DNA of 64,000 nt from Sporolactobacillus shoreicorticis (GCF_024125445.1 NZ_JAMXWM010000006.1:124001-188000); one strand, 5' to 3'; shown: positions 9,024 to 17,748, counted from the first letter of the stretch. The notes: generated from the letters alone by a model not told the origin. Translations and numbers: made by a program.

Positions 9024-9893
9024 ATGGCAGTGAAGACGATTGGATTTGTTGGAACGGGAGTCATGGGAAAAGGGATGATTCGCAATCTGATGAAGGCGGG
9101 ATTTACGCTTCAAATCTATAACCGAACGAAAAGCAAGGCGGCTGACCTTATTTCAGAGGGCGCCGTTTGGAAATCGAGTCCTGCAAAAACGGCTGAAGGA
9201 GCCGATGCGGTCATTACGATGGTCGGGTATCCTAAGGATGTCGCTTCTATTTACTTTGATAACGGGATCATTGATCATGCCGAATCGGGCGCTTACTTAA
9301 TTGATATGACCACCTCATCACCTCAGCTTGCGGAAAAAATTTATCAGGCAGCCGCGGAAAAAGGATTGCACGCACTGGATGCCCCGGTTTCCGGCGGTGA
9401 TGTCGGTGCCGAGAACGGTACGTTGTCGATCATGATTGGCGGAGATGCTCAAGATGCCGAGACCTTGGCACCTGTCTTTCAAGCTATGGGGCAGAAAATA
9501 GTCTATCAGGGAAAAGCCGGTTCGGGCCAGCATACAAAAATGGCGAACCAAATTGCGATTGCATCAAACATGATCGGCGTTGCCGAAGCACTCAGTTATG
9601 CGAAGCATGCTGGGCTGGATACTGATAAGGTGATGGAGAGCATTGAAACAGGAGCTGCCGGCAGCTGGTCGCTGACCAATCTTGGCCGGCGCATGCTGAA
9701 AGGCGATTTTGAGCCCGGCTTCTATATCAAGCACTTGATCAAGGACGAGCGAATCGCGCTCGAATCCGCTGAAACGATGGGCCTGGATACACCGGGACTT
9801 GCATTGTCCAAGAAAATCTATGATAAACTGGCTGAAAAAGGCGAGGAAAACAGCGGAACTCAGGCGATTTATAAAAAATATTGGAATAAGTGA
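9024..9893 (+). CDS. NAD(P)-binding beta-hydroxyacid dehydrogenase (YkwC/3-HIBADH family)
   Basis: A 289-residue dehydrogenase with an N-terminal Rossmann motif GFVGTGVMGKGM at about residues 7-18, the substrate-binding segment DAPVSGGDVGAENGTLSIM near 118-136, and the catalytic lysine region GSGQHTKMANQ near 168-178. These are the standard marks of the 3-hydroxyisobutyrate/6-phosphogluconate dehydrogenase superfamily. It resembles Bacillus YkwC, whose substrate I do not know to be settled. It is a single gene followed by its own terminator. Confidence 0.87.
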   Translation: MAVKTIGFVGTGVMGKGMIRNLMKAGFTLQIYNRTKSKAADLISEGAVWKSSPAKTAEGADAVITMVGYPKDVASIYFDNGIIDHAESGAYLIDMTTSSPQLAEKIYQAAAEKGLHALDAPVSGGDVGAENGTLSIMIGGDAQDAETLAPVFQAMGQKIVYQGKAGSGQHTKMANQIAIASNMIGVAEALSYAKHAGLDTDKVMESIETGAAGSWSLTNLGRRMLKGDFEPGFYIKHLIKDERIALESAETMGLDTPGLALSKKIYDKLAEKGEENSGTQAIYKKYWNK

Positions 9894-9905
9894 GTAATTG
9901 AGAGG

Positions 9906-9938
9906 AAAAGCTGCGGCTGAAGTGCACGCAGCTTTTGT
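9906..9938 (+). terminator. rho-independent terminator after the dehydrogenase
   Basis: AAAAGCTGCG at 9906-9915 pairs with CGCAGCTTTT at 9927-9936, about 15 bases after the stop codon of the YkwC-like gene. Confidence 0.8.
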
Positions 9939-10116
9939 TGACTCTAGTATTTGTGAACAATTTACATTAAAAAGCCGAAATGCTCAATTGGTCAAAGCGA
10001 TCGATAAAATCTTGAATACTACTAATCTATGAGAGCTTTTCTGAGCCGCACATGCGACGAGCCCTTTGAGAGGTGCTAGAATAAGATCAGAATCGTTGTT
10101 GAGAGGATTTGAGCTC

Positions 10117-10494
10117 ATGATGAAAGGTTTTATTGTTTTTGGCGCCGTGTTGGCGCTGTTGTCTGTCACGTTCGGCGCGTTTGGGGCGCATATATTGAAG
10201 ACGCGGCTTAACGAGCAAGATCTGGCCGTGTTTCAAACGGGTGTTCAGTATCAAATGTATCATGCGCTCGGACTGATTGTGATCGGTATCCTCGCACTGA
10301 CCGTATTCAGCGGGCAGAACACTTTACTTTCTTGGTCCGGTTGGCTGATGACCGTCGGCGTTCTCCTTTTCTCAGGCAGCTTGTATGCGCTGACGCTGAG
10401 CGGTATTCGCGTGCTTGGCGCGATCACGCCAATCGGCGGTGTTGCTTTTCTCGTCAGCTGGCTGCTTGTTGTGATCGCTGCGCTGCGCGCATAA
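10117..10494 (+). CDS. ywdK: DUF423 membrane protein (YwdK-like)
   Basis: A 125-residue protein with four hydrophobic segments. The N-terminus LLSVTFGAFGAHILK and the segment YQMYHALGLI are characteristic of the DUF423 family, small inner-membrane proteins of unknown function. ATG 10117 is chosen because GAGAGG at 10101-10106 lies upstream; the open frame extends back to 10066 without a ribosome site. In B. subtilis, ywdK lies beside gerQ and cwlJ, as here, which supports the assignment by synteny. Confidence 0.85.
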   Translation: MMKGFIVFGAVLALLSVTFGAFGAHILKTRLNEQDLAVFQTGVQYQMYHALGLIVIGILALTVFSGQNTLLSWSGWLMTVGVLLFSGSLYALTLSGIRVLGAITPIGGVAFLVSWLLVVIAALRA

Positions 10495-10531
10495 TTGCAA
10501 GCAGGTTCCGGAAACATTAATAAGCGATCAG

Positions 10532-10559
10532 GAGAGGGCGTGGACATGCTCTCTTTTTT
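10532..10559 (+). terminator. rho-independent terminator after ywdK
   Basis: GAGAGGGC pairs with GCTCTC across a short loop and is followed by a run of six T residues at 10554-10559. Confidence 0.65.
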
Positions 10560-10653
10560 CTATGGAAAATAAGTTATACTTAATGATAAAGTAGATGCAA
10601 TGTCGGAATGTAACAGAGCATTGTTAATTTGAACGATACCGGAGGCTTTTGTA

Positions 10654-11109
10654 ATGAATTGGAGAGAAAACAGGATTGAGTCTGCTCTAAACGGGACAAA
10701 TCCGATGGTTTTGTCGAAAATGAAAAGCGGTTTTGCAGTTATCGGAGATACACAGTTTTTACCCGGCTATTGTGTTTTGCTTCCAAATAAAGAGGTATTT
10801 AGCCTCAATGACCTGACGATTGATGAACGTTCACAGTTTCTAACGGATATGAGCTTAGTAGGAGACGCGATTATGAACGTTTGCCAGCCTCTTAGAATCA
10901 ATTATGATATTTTAGGAAACACAGACGCTTTCTTACATGCGCATATTTTTCCAAGATATGAATGGGAAAAAGAGGAGAGAAGAAAGGGTCCTGTTTGGTT
11001 GTATGACTCATCCAATTGGTATGATGAAGCAAAGCAGTTTAATGAAGATAAGCATGGCAAACTCAAAGAAGAGTTGGCAAATGATCTGAACCACGTATAC
11101 GGAAAATAA
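10654..11109 (+). CDS. HIT-like hydrolase/transferase domain protein
   Basis: A 151-residue protein that keeps the histidine-triad active-site signature in the form FLHAHIFPRYEWE at about residues 91-103. Such proteins act on nucleoside phosphoramidates, dinucleoside polyphosphates or similar nucleotidyl substrates. Upstream there is a typical core with PGYCVLLPNKEVFSLNDL. The C-terminal 40 residues are charged. GGAGG at about 10641-10645 gives an 8-base spacing to ATG 10654. The base composition is slightly more AT-rich than its neighbours. It has no operon partner and converges on gerQ. Confidence 0.75.
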   Translation: MNWRENRIESALNGTNPMVLSKMKSGFAVIGDTQFLPGYCVLLPNKEVFSLNDLTIDERSQFLTDMSLVGDAIMNVCQPLRINYDILGNTDAFLHAHIFPRYEWEKEERRKGPVWLYDSSNWYDEAKQFNEDKHGKLKEELANDLNHVYGK

Positions 11110-11142
11110 TAAGAGCAGATATCTGCGGAACCACATGAACAC

Positions 11143-11182
11143 AAAAACGGAGCGTCTCCCTTTATGGAGAAGCTCCGTTTTT
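11143..11182. terminator. bidirectional terminator between the HIT gene and gerQ
   Basis: AAAAACGGAGC at 11143-11153 pairs with GCTCCGTTTTT at 11172-11182, with an inner TCTCC/GGAGA pairing. It serves two convergent genes. Confidence 0.88.
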
Positions 11183-11188
11183 CTGGGA

Positions 11189-11728
11189 TTATCTGCCGCC
11201 CGGTTGAGGCGGCGCGTAAGGATATTCATAGCTGAGCGGACCGGTGAACTCGAAGTAATTCACAAATACCATCGGAATGAGGTAGCGGACTCGGGATTCT
11301 TCGTCCTCAATGATCACATGATCACGTCCGGCGGCTTCGACCGTACCGGTAAATGATTTCGCATTCCACTGGCTGTTGCCTTCAAAGGTACAGTAAACTG
11401 TTGCTGTCTTGCCAAGATTCAACCTCAAAATATTTTCGATGTAAGACTGCTCGACAAAGGGCAGCGGCATTACCTGTTGCGGCACCGGTGCTGTCGGTTG
11501 ACCGGTTTGCGGCACCGGTATTGTATACGCGGGATACGGATAAGGCACCGATTGTGCGGTGGGCGGAAGCCCCGGTCCCTGTGTCAACTGTCCCTGGAAC
11601 GGGAACGTACCGCTCGGCTGCTGCGGTGCGGTCTGCTGCCTGGATGCGTCCCACTCCGGTTGCGCGCCTTGATCGGGATTGAATGACGCACCATACGGCC
11701 AACTGTCTGGTGGAAATTGAACACCCAT
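11189..11728 (-). CDS. gerQ: spore coat protein GerQ
   Basis: A 179-residue protein. Residues 1-90 are rich in Pro, Gln and Tyr, and residues 92-170 form the conserved GerQ domain with SYIENILRLNLGKTATVYCTFEGN, TVEAAGRDHVIIED and YLIPMVFVNYFEF. In B. subtilis GerQ is an inner-coat protein needed for the localisation and action of the cortex lytic enzyme CwlJ and is cross-linked by transglutaminase. The gene starts 28 bases after cwlJ, so the two form an operon. The start follows AAGGAGTGAC. Length is close to the B. subtilis protein. Confidence 0.93.
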   Translation of the reverse strand: MGVQFPPDSWPYGASFNPDQGAQPEWDASRQQTAPQQPSGTFPFQGQLTQGPGLPPTAQSVPYPYPAYTIPVPQTGQPTAPVPQQVMPLPFVEQSYIENILRLNLGKTATVYCTFEGNSQWNAKSFTGTVEAAGRDHVIIEDEESRVRYLIPMVFVNYFEFTGPLSYEYPYAPPQPGGR

Positions 11729-11756
11729 ATAAAGTCACTCCTTAGCAATAAAATGA

Positions 11757-12185
11757 TCAATAAACATTTGGACAAACCGATTCGGTAGGCGAGAAGAAAC
11801 AATGCGCTTTAAAACGTCCGGTGTTCCATTGATTGTACCATTGGGCGGGGCAAGCGCCCGCAGGTTGGAAGAACCAAAGCGCGTTCGATGCCGGGTGAAA
11901 ACGTTCACCTTTAAGCGTTCGCTCGGCAAGACGTTTGTCCTGCGCCCGCGCCGCCTGATAAAAGTAGCCCTTCTGCGTCGCTTCAAATCCGCCGGGACTT
12001 TGGAAAACCATTTGTTGGATCGTTCTCAGGCCCTCGAAGTCAAGGCAGTTCCCAAGTACACGATTCACGCCGACATTGCCGACCATCAGCATGCCGAGCT
12101 GTCCGTCGCCTTCCGCTTCTGCGCGCATCAGCCGGGCGAGCAGGGAAATATCATTAGATGTGTGTTGAACCACGGCCATAGCCAT
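11757..12185 (-). CDS. cwlJ: cell wall hydrolase CwlJ
   Basis: A 142-residue SleB/CwlJ-type hydrolase without a signal peptide. It contains LLARLMRAEAEGDGQLGMLMVGNVGVNRV, with the catalytic glutamate in the RAEAEG region near residue 23, and the conserved tail ALWFFQPAG...GRFKAHCFFSPT (residues 103-137). CwlJ degrades spore cortex peptidoglycan during germination and depends on GerQ, which follows in the same operon. Length matches B. subtilis CwlJ. A very strong purine-rich ribosome site (AAAGGGGGGATTT) precedes the start; a second ATG two codons inside is the alternative. Confidence 0.93.
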   Translation of the reverse strand: MAMAVVQHTSNDISLLARLMRAEAEGDGQLGMLMVGNVGVNRVLGNCLDFEGLRTIQQMVFQSPGGFEATQKGYFYQAARAQDKRLAERTLKGERFHPASNALWFFQPAGACPAQWYNQWNTGRFKAHCFFSPTESVCPNVY

Positions 12186-12372
12186 AAATCCCCCCTTTGC
12201 GAACAGAAACTATAAAACTTATTTTCAAGTAGGCATGGATTCACCGATTTACGTACCTTAAAGCCTATGCCCGGTAACGTAAATGATGACAGTAGATAGG
12301 GAAAAGCAGCAGCAAATCGCAAAAAAGATCCGAGAGTCTTTTTTAAAGGGAAGGAAGGTTTATCGTTTAGCC

Positions 12373-12646
12373 TAGCTGATACGTCATTCACCTCATAAAA
12401 TTCAGTGCGCGATCGGGTAAACGCCCAATCTGAGAAATAGACGGAGAAATTCCGCTTATTGAATCGAAAAACGTGAAAGTTGGAGGGTTTTGCGTTACAT
12501 AAGCGGAAAAATTACCCTTATGTACCCGCAAAACAAGCATCATGATGCATATAACCGGAAAATCTCCGCTTATTTTATAGGGATAACGCGAAAGCCACCG
12601 ACCCTGCAAAAATAAGGACCGCGCGTTTTTCGCCCGGCCCTTTTCG
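12373..12646. repeat. dispersed palindromic intergenic repeat, copy A
   Basis: Copy A of a three-member family in this window (others at 32821-33045 and 47399-47727). Shared blocks are GCCCAATCTGA, a GACGGAGAAATTCCGCTTAT palindrome, GAATCGAAAAACGTGAAA, a CATAAGCGGAAAA block, ACAAGC, ATGATGCA, and AACCGGAAAATCTCCGCTTA. It contains three GCGGA/TCCGC-type inverted repeats and ends in a GC-rich hairpin (12616-12640) followed by TTTT. It lies downstream of hemQ and upstream of cwlJ. It has no coding potential. Confidence 0.8.
12616..12640 (-). terminator. probable hemQ terminator at the edge of repeat A
   Basis: On the minus strand GGGCCGGGCG pairs with CGCGCGGTCC around an A5 loop, with one mismatch, and is followed by TTATTTTTGC. 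It is 17 bases after the hemQ stop. Confidence 0.6.
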
Positions 12647-12656
12647 ATTTTGGAAA

Positions 12657-13403
12657 TTATAAAGAAAACTTTTGATTAAAAAGTTCCTGCGTGAGCTGCG
12701 TGCCGACGAAGAATGATCCAAATTCCCCAAAGCGGGCGCTTGCCTCATCGAAACGCATTTCATAAACAATTTTTTTGAATTGCAGCGGATCATCTGAAAA
12801 AAGAGTGACGCCCCATTCCCAATCATCGAAACCGACGGAACCGGTGATGATCTGATGGATTTTACCGGCATATTTGCGGCCGATCTGCCCATGGCTTTTC
12901 ATCATTTCCCGCCGTTCTTCCATTGGAAGCATGTACCAATTATCGCCGTGTTCGCGTCTCTTATCCATTGGATAAAAGCAGAAGTAATGAGTCTTCGGCA
13001 GAATCGGTTTTAACCGTTCTTGAACACGCGGATTGGCGTAGGGATCGCCCCCGGACTTGCCCAGATAGTTACTTAATTCAACAACAGAAACAAAGGAATA
13101 GGCAGGGCTTGCAACCTCGCTTAATTTGGATTTATCAAACTCGGTTTCCAGATCGCTCAGCTCGTCCATGGTCGGACGAAGCGAAATCATGACGAAGTCC
13201 GCTTTCTGTCCGAGTACGGAATACATGGCGAAACTGCCGCCGCGTGCATCTTCGTTCAGCTCCGCCTGGGTCAGAAACTGATTAAACTCCATTAAAGTCT
13301 GCTGCCGTTCCCACTCGGATTTTGATTTCCACTCCTGCCAGTCAATCGTTCGAAAATCATGCAGGCAGTACCATCCGTCCAGCGTTTGGGCTGCTTCAGA
13401 CAT
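12657..13403 (-). CDS. hemQ: coproheme decarboxylase HemQ (chlorite dismutase family)
   Basis: A 248-residue member of the chlorite dismutase-like family of Firmicutes. HemQ converts iron-coproporphyrin III to protoheme in the coproporphyrin-dependent branch of haem synthesis. Visible features are [11 protein letters not shown] at the N-terminus, [16 protein letters not shown] near residue 110, and [12 protein letters not shown]...[14 protein letters not shown] near 145-170, the region that holds the haem ligand histidine downstream ([10 protein letters not shown]). ATG 13403 follows AGAGGTG; an upstream in-frame start at 13430 lacks a good site. It is divergent from pta, as ywfI and pta are in B. 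subtilis. Confidence 0.92.
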   Translation of the reverse strand: MSEAAQTLDGWYCLHDFRTIDWQEWKSKSEWERQQTLMEFNQFLTQAELNEDARGGSFAMYSVLGQKADFVMISLRPTMDELSDLETEFDKSKLSEVASPAYSFVSVVELSNYLGKSGGDPYANPRVQERLKPILPKTHYFCFYPMDKRREHGDNWYMLPMEERREMMKSHGQIGRKYAGKIHQIITGSVGFDDWEWGVTLFSDDPLQFKKIVYEMRFDEASARFGEFGSFFVGTQLTQELFNQKFSL

Positions 13404-13632
13404 AGTGAACACCTCTTTTTTGTTTTGCAAAATGAAAGTGTGAACGAAGGGGATAACGTTAGCCCGTGTGTAAGAAAACTCAGCTTATTTGGGAGTCACT
13501 TGTTCGCCCGCTTAGTCTAATATAGCATAGATAGTGCCTAGGGACGCATGAAAATAACTTTCCCAATGTAGGATAAGTCTAATTGGTTTATACTTATTAT
13601 AGATTAAATTTTATAAGGGGGCGGATTGATAA

Positions 13633-14625
13633 ATGGCGGATTTATTTGAACGATTGAAGCCGGAGATAAAGAAGGGCAAACCATCAATAATTTTTCCCGA
13701 GAGTGCGGATGAACGGATTGTCGAAGCGGTACAAACCCTAGCGGAAGAAGAACTGATCGTGCCGATTCTGATTGGAAAAACTGAGGACACATCCGATGCG
13801 TTGAGAAAGCTTGCCGAAGAGAAAAAGGTTATCTTCACGCATCCTGAGACGGACGAAGAGATGCCCGCTCTGATTGATGCACTGGTTACGCGTAGAAAAG
13901 GGAAGACCGACGCGGCAAAGGCAGCAGAATTGTTAAAAGATCCGTGCTATTACGGAACGATGCTTGTTTATATGGGGAAAGCGGACGGGTTGGTCAGCGG
14001 CGCCGCCCATTCAACAGCGGAGACCGTGCGCCCGGCACTTCAGATTATTAAAGCCCAGCCGGGGAAAAAACGTATTTCGGGTTCCTTTCTTTTGGTAAAA
14101 GGGGAAAAAGAATTTGTTTTTGCCGACTGCGGTATTAATATCTCGCCGGACAGCGAAACCTTGGCGGAGATTGCGGTCGAATCTGCGGAGACAGCGAAAA
14201 TGTTCGGCATTGATCCGAAAATCGCCATGTTGAGCTTTTCGACAAAAGGCTCGGCGAAAGATCCGTCGATTGATAAGGTGACTGAGGCGGTGAAGCTGGT
14301 TAAGGAGCGGGAACCGGAACTGCTCGTGGACGGCGAACTGCAGTTTGACGCCGCTTATGTACCGGAAGTTGCCGCAAAAAAGGCGCCGGGCTCACCGATT
14401 GCCGGCAAGGCGAACGTATTCGTTTTCCCGAATATTGACGCGGGCAACATCGGTTACAAAATGGTGCAGCGGCTTGGCGGCTATGTGGCGATCGGACCGA
14501 TCCTGCAAGGCTTGAACAAGCCGGTGAATGACTTGTCGCGCGGCTGCTCGGCCGATGATGTTTACAAGTTGGCGTTGATTACGGCGAAACAAGCGTTAAG
14601 TGCTGCTCAGCCTCAAAATGCATAA
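13633..14625 (+). CDS. pta: phosphate acetyltransferase
   Basis: A 330-residue phosphotransacetylase that interconverts acetyl-CoA and acetyl phosphate. Typical features are IIFPESADERIVEA at the N-terminus, YYGTMLVYMGKADGLVSGAAHSTA near residues 111-132, and PGSPIAGKANVFVFPNIDAGNIGYK near 251-275. AAGGGGGCGGA at about 13613-13623 serves as ribosome site. In B. subtilis pta sits next to lipL; here about 14 kb of other genes separate them, which suggests insertion or rearrangement. Confidence 0.95.
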   Translation: MADLFERLKPEIKKGKPSIIFPESADERIVEAVQTLAEEELIVPILIGKTEDTSDALRKLAEEKKVIFTHPETDEEMPALIDALVTRRKGKTDAAKAAELLKDPCYYGTMLVYMGKADGLVSGAAHSTAETVRPALQIIKAQPGKKRISGSFLLVKGEKEFVFADCGINISPDSETLAEIAVESAETAKMFGIDPKIAMLSFSTKGSAKDPSIDKVTEAVKLVKEREPELLVDGELQFDAAYVPEVAAKKAPGSPIAGKANVFVFPNIDAGNIGYKMVQRLGGYVAIGPILQGLNKPVNDLSRGCSADDVYKLALITAKQALSAAQPQNA

Positions 14626-14632
14626 TGATCTG

Positions 14633-14674
14633 AAAGAGCACAGCCGGATACTTCACCGTGATCTGTGCTCTTTT
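14633..14674 (+). terminator. pta terminator
   Basis: AAAGAGCACAG at 14633-14643 pairs with CTGTGCTCTTTT at 14663-14674 just after the pta stop codon. Confidence 0.88.
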
Positions 14675-14743
14675 ACTATCTCAGAAGAATTCTTTTCAAA
14701 AGCATTTAAAAACTAAATCCGGAAACTAGAAATTAACCCAAAA

Positions 14744-14777
14744 AATCGGGAGCCGCACGATATGACGGCTTCCGATT
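14744..14777 (-). terminator. terminator of the ANT(6)-like gene
   Basis: AATCGGGAGCCG at 14744-14755 pairs with CGGCTTCCGATT at 14766-14777. On the minus strand it is followed by a T-run, so it ends transcription of the gene starting at 15671. Confidence 0.8.
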
Positions 14778-14789
14778 CTCTGTATTATC

Positions 14790-15671
14790 TTAGTAGATCA
14801 TTTTTGCATCGGCAGGCAATTGGTGCACATGGTTCAAATAAGCGGAGACAAGCCGGTTCTCGTTTTCTGCATAGGTGTAACCGAAATGGTCGGCCACCTG
14901 CTTTGCCAGCGAGCGGAACAGACGGCCCATTTGAAACAGCGACTGCCATATATGCTCAGGATCAGCATCCGGGTAGGTGAGCAGATAGTTTTGCCATACT
15001 GATTCTTCGACATAACGAGGCAAGTATTTGCCGCATTTTCCGGCACTCACCGTAAAATCGGTACGAATTCCGGCATACCAAGAGAGCATTTTCAACATCA
15101 TGTCACGGACGTATTGCTCAAGCATCGTTTTGGCATAGGGAACTTCTTCGCGCCACAATCCCTTAGCTACATAAGGCGATACCCACCAGAATTCATTGCA
15201 GCAGTCGGCGAACTGTTTCGCGCTCGGCGGAAGAATTCGGTAGTTCCGATCATCCGACGGCGGCACGGAAGCAAATTGTTCCTCCTTATCAAGCAGGATG
15301 ATGCTCAGGCTGTCGCCGTTCACCCATTCCTTCGCTTTTTCCGAGGTCATAAGCGTTAAGTCAATCCGATTTCCGTCATCAAACAACATTAAATAAGCGA
15401 ATTCATCCTTGACCATATCGCCGAGTCCATTTCCAATATCCATCAGGTCCGGCAATTGCATGATGATCCGTTTGCCAAATTGATCAACCCAATGATGGTT
15501 CACTGTAAATGAAGTGATGTCGCGAACCACATAGACAATATCGTAATCTTGAAAACAGTCATGCGGCGCATCGGGATTGGCGTGCGAGCCATTCATGATC
15601 ACCGCGCGAATCCGTTCATCTTTCTTTGCAGTATCTAAAATCAATGCCTTCATTTCTTGTTCGTTTCTCAT
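14790..15671 (-). CDS. aminoglycoside 6-adenylyltransferase family protein (AadK-like)
   Basis: A 293-residue nucleotidyltransferase. The N-terminal domain has the ANT(6) pattern VIMNGSHANPDAPHDCFQDYDIVYVV at residues 24-49, with the metal-binding GS and DYD acids; a third acid lies in RIDLTLM near 103. The C-terminal part has FWWVSPYVAKGLWREEVPYAK, as in AadK/ANT(6). Chromosomal AadK of B. subtilis inactivates streptomycin by adenylylation; resistance here is inference. GGAGG lies at the right distance from ATG 15671. Its GC content is similar to neighbours, so an old chromosomal gene is likely. Confidence 0.85.
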   Translation of the reverse strand: MRNEQEMKALILDTAKKDERIRAVIMNGSHANPDAPHDCFQDYDIVYVVRDITSFTVNHHWVDQFGKRIIMQLPDLMDIGNGLGDMVKDEFAYLMLFDDGNRIDLTLMTSEKAKEWVNGDSLSIILLDKEEQFASVPPSDDRNYRILPPSAKQFADCCNEFWWVSPYVAKGLWREEVPYAKTMLEQYVRDMMLKMLSWYAGIRTDFTVSAGKCGKYLPRYVEESVWQNYLLTYPDADPEHIWQSLFQMGRLFRSLAKQVADHFGYTYAENENRLVSAYLNHVHQLPADAKMIY

Positions 15672-15971
15672 TTATCTGCCTCCGATTTTGTGATGTAATC
15701 CTCTGGAAAAGCATGAGAGGCTGGAGGTGGTCGCGCGCAAGTCTAAAGTCGATTCAAACGTTTTTTCATAAGGCGTTCCTCCATTTTCTATGGGTTTGTT
15801 ACAAGATTTCATGATTTCGTTAAAACTGTACGCCGTGCTTTTCTCTCAAGGACAGCAAGCGCAGCGCTGCTGAGAATTTGTTTCCGCATACAAGAGCCAA
15901 TATCCATTGCTCACCTTGCACTTCACCACCTCTATTCACAGCAAAAATTCTCACTCTATTTTGAAGACGGG

Positions 15972-16661
15972 TTACTGAAATCTTATTCTATCTCTATTTG
16001 TTGGTATACCGTTCTTTGCTTTTACCCATGCGCCGTTTTTGAATCGTTCATATTCTTCAAAAGCACAAGGCAGCCCTTTTGCCGTTGATATATCACTACT
16101 GTCCATAAGCTGAAAATGTAAATGTGGACCAAAAGAATTTCCCGAATTTCCTATTTTACCAATAGCTTCGCCTTTTTTCACGCTCTGACCAACTGAAACT
16201 TGAATAGACCCTGTTTGAAGATGACATAAAGCAGCATATACATTGTTGCGATTTTTTATAATAACGTAGTTGCCTGCGATGGATCGTGCATCATCTTTTT
16301 TAGGGTTAAAATAATGAGCGTTTTTATAAGCATTAGATATATCTGATAGCAATTTCGTCCGTGTTCGTTCTTTATAACCGTCCTCCACCTTTACAACGAT
16401 TCCATTGCAAGGTGCATATATTTCTTTCCCCCAACAATAATATTCGTTTACCGGAATCCCAAAAAGAAGATAGTGCAACAAACTTGCTCGATAAGCAGGT
16501 AAGCCAGTTCTTTTCCAATCTACTTGTATAAAATCATAAGCATATCTTGTCCCTAATTTGTTCGTGCCGTGACTCGGAATTTTTGTTCCCGGTGTATTAG
16601 GGGAAAGCCATTCCCCCTTCAAAGGAAATGCTACAATTATTGGTTCACGCATTTCACTCAT
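15972..16661 (-). CDS. M23 (LytM-type) metallopeptidase without signal peptide
   Basis: A 229-residue protein with a LytM fold: a metal-ligand aspartate in RYAYDFIQVDW near residue 43, GKEIYAPCNGIVVKVEDG near 78-95, and the HLHF zinc motif in GNSFGPHLHFQLMD near 179-192. No signal peptide or membrane segment is seen, unlike secreted M23 endopeptidases. It is clearly lower in GC than the flanking genes and pairs with the TetR gene just upstream (110-base gap), so the two may be one acquired unit. AGGAGG precedes ATG 16661. The substrate is unknown. Confidence 0.78.
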   Translation of the reverse strand: MSEMREPIIVAFPLKGEWLSPNTPGTKIPSHGTNKLGTRYAYDFIQVDWKRTGLPAYRASLLHYLLFGIPVNEYYCWGKEIYAPCNGIVVKVEDGYKERTRTKLLSDISNAYKNAHYFNPKKDDARSIAGNYVIIKNRNNVYAALCHLQTGSIQVSVGQSVKKGEAIGKIGNSGNSFGPHLHFQLMDSSDISTAKGLPCAFEEYERFKNGAWVKAKNGIPTNRDRIRFQ

Positions 16662-16769
16662 TGCGTTCCTCCTGTCAATCCATTCTTTACCTCATTAAAA
16701 ATAATGAGTGCTGCAAGTGCAAATACAAGTATGCGTACATTCCGTTTAGAATGAACATGTTTCATGCGC

Positions 16770-17405
16770 TTATTCATGGTGTGATGTGTAGAACAATTTT
16801 CTAAGTTCATCAAAATACTCATCTATTTTTTTTATAAGAACTTCGCTGTTCAAGGTGTTTATATCACTATTACGAATGTCCTCTAATAGTTGATTGGTAA
16901 ATCCAATATTAGACCAAAATATAATCTGCTTGCACTTTTCAATAGCTAATCCTTTTCTAAATTTAGTTTTATCTACTTTATCAAATAGTTTAGGGTAACA
17001 GTTTAAATGTTCATTGTGCGCTCTGTTTTCAAGTTCCTTATTAATTTCGGCGGAATGAGTAGCTCGTGTGAGTTTACTAAGCTCTGAAATCCAAGGATAT
17101 TTTTCAAACAGCTTTATTTGCAAAAGATATGATTGTCGTAATTTGTTGAAAATATCTTTTTCATCATAATTCATCAATTCAAAGTATTCCTTTTTCATTA
17201 GGCCTGCGAAGTAATCATACGCAATAAGGAAAAGTTCCTGTTTGCTACTTACATAATGAAACATGAGGGATTTAGAAATTCCGGCTTCTTTTGCGATTAC
17301 ATTGGTTGAAGCATTGTCATACCCTTGTAATGAAAATTCTTTTAATGCGGCATTTAGAACAGCGTCCCTTCTTTGACGGTCTAAATCGAATAATTTTGCT
17401 GGCAT
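16770..17405 (-). CDS. TetR/AcrR family transcriptional regulator
   Basis: A 211-residue regulator. The N-terminal TetR helix-turn-helix spans about residues 10-55 (RDAVLNAALKEFSLQGYDNASTNVIAKEAGISKSLMFHYVSSKQELF). The rest is a diverged ligand-binding domain. The gene is AT-rich like the M23 gene downstream, and the two are probably co-transcribed. Two similar operator-like sequences lie 27-77 bases upstream of its start, which suggests autoregulation. AAGGAG precedes ATG 17405. The ligand is unknown. Confidence 0.87.
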   Translation of the reverse strand: MPAKLFDLDRQRRDAVLNAALKEFSLQGYDNASTNVIAKEAGISKSLMFHYVSSKQELFLIAYDYFAGLMKKEYFELMNYDEKDIFNKLRQSYLLQIKLFEKYPWISELSKLTRATHSAEINKELENRAHNEHLNCYPKLFDKVDKTKFRKGLAIEKCKQIIFWSNIGFTNQLLEDIRNSDINTLNSEVLIKKIDEYFDELRKLFYTSHHE

Positions 17406-17431
17406 GGCAGCTCCTTTATACTAAGCAATGT

Positions 17432-17481
17432 TTTACCTAATAGGTCAATAATAGTATATATTCATTTATCTGATAGGTCAA
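17432..17481 (-). promoter_or_regulatory. tandem operator-like 17-mers upstream of tetR
   Basis: TTTACCTAATAGGTCAA (17432-17448 region) and TTTATCTGATAGGTCAA (17465-17481) differ at two positions. The first contains the palindrome ACCTA-A-TAGGT. Their 33-base offset equals about three helical turns, so bound dimers would lie on one face of the DNA. They are the best candidates for the binding sites of the TetR protein encoded 27 bases away. Confidence 0.6.
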
Positions 17482-17748
17482 CGAAAAACATGATAACCAT
17501 GCTGTATTTTCAAATTTGAATCGTTACATTCTCGTATTTTGTGCCTTGTGCATTTACTGTTTCCTCTGTTCCTGCTGCGAAGTATGATAAACACCTTATC
17601 GATTTACTCGGCGTCCTTAACCTTGTTTTTGAGTGCAACATATCTTTGATTCATTTACTTTCACTTATCGGTCAGTTCGCGATATTCCATTTTCATGCCT
17701 TTGTCGGCAGGATGATCCTGCCATTCGTCACGATTGCTTACAATCGCT

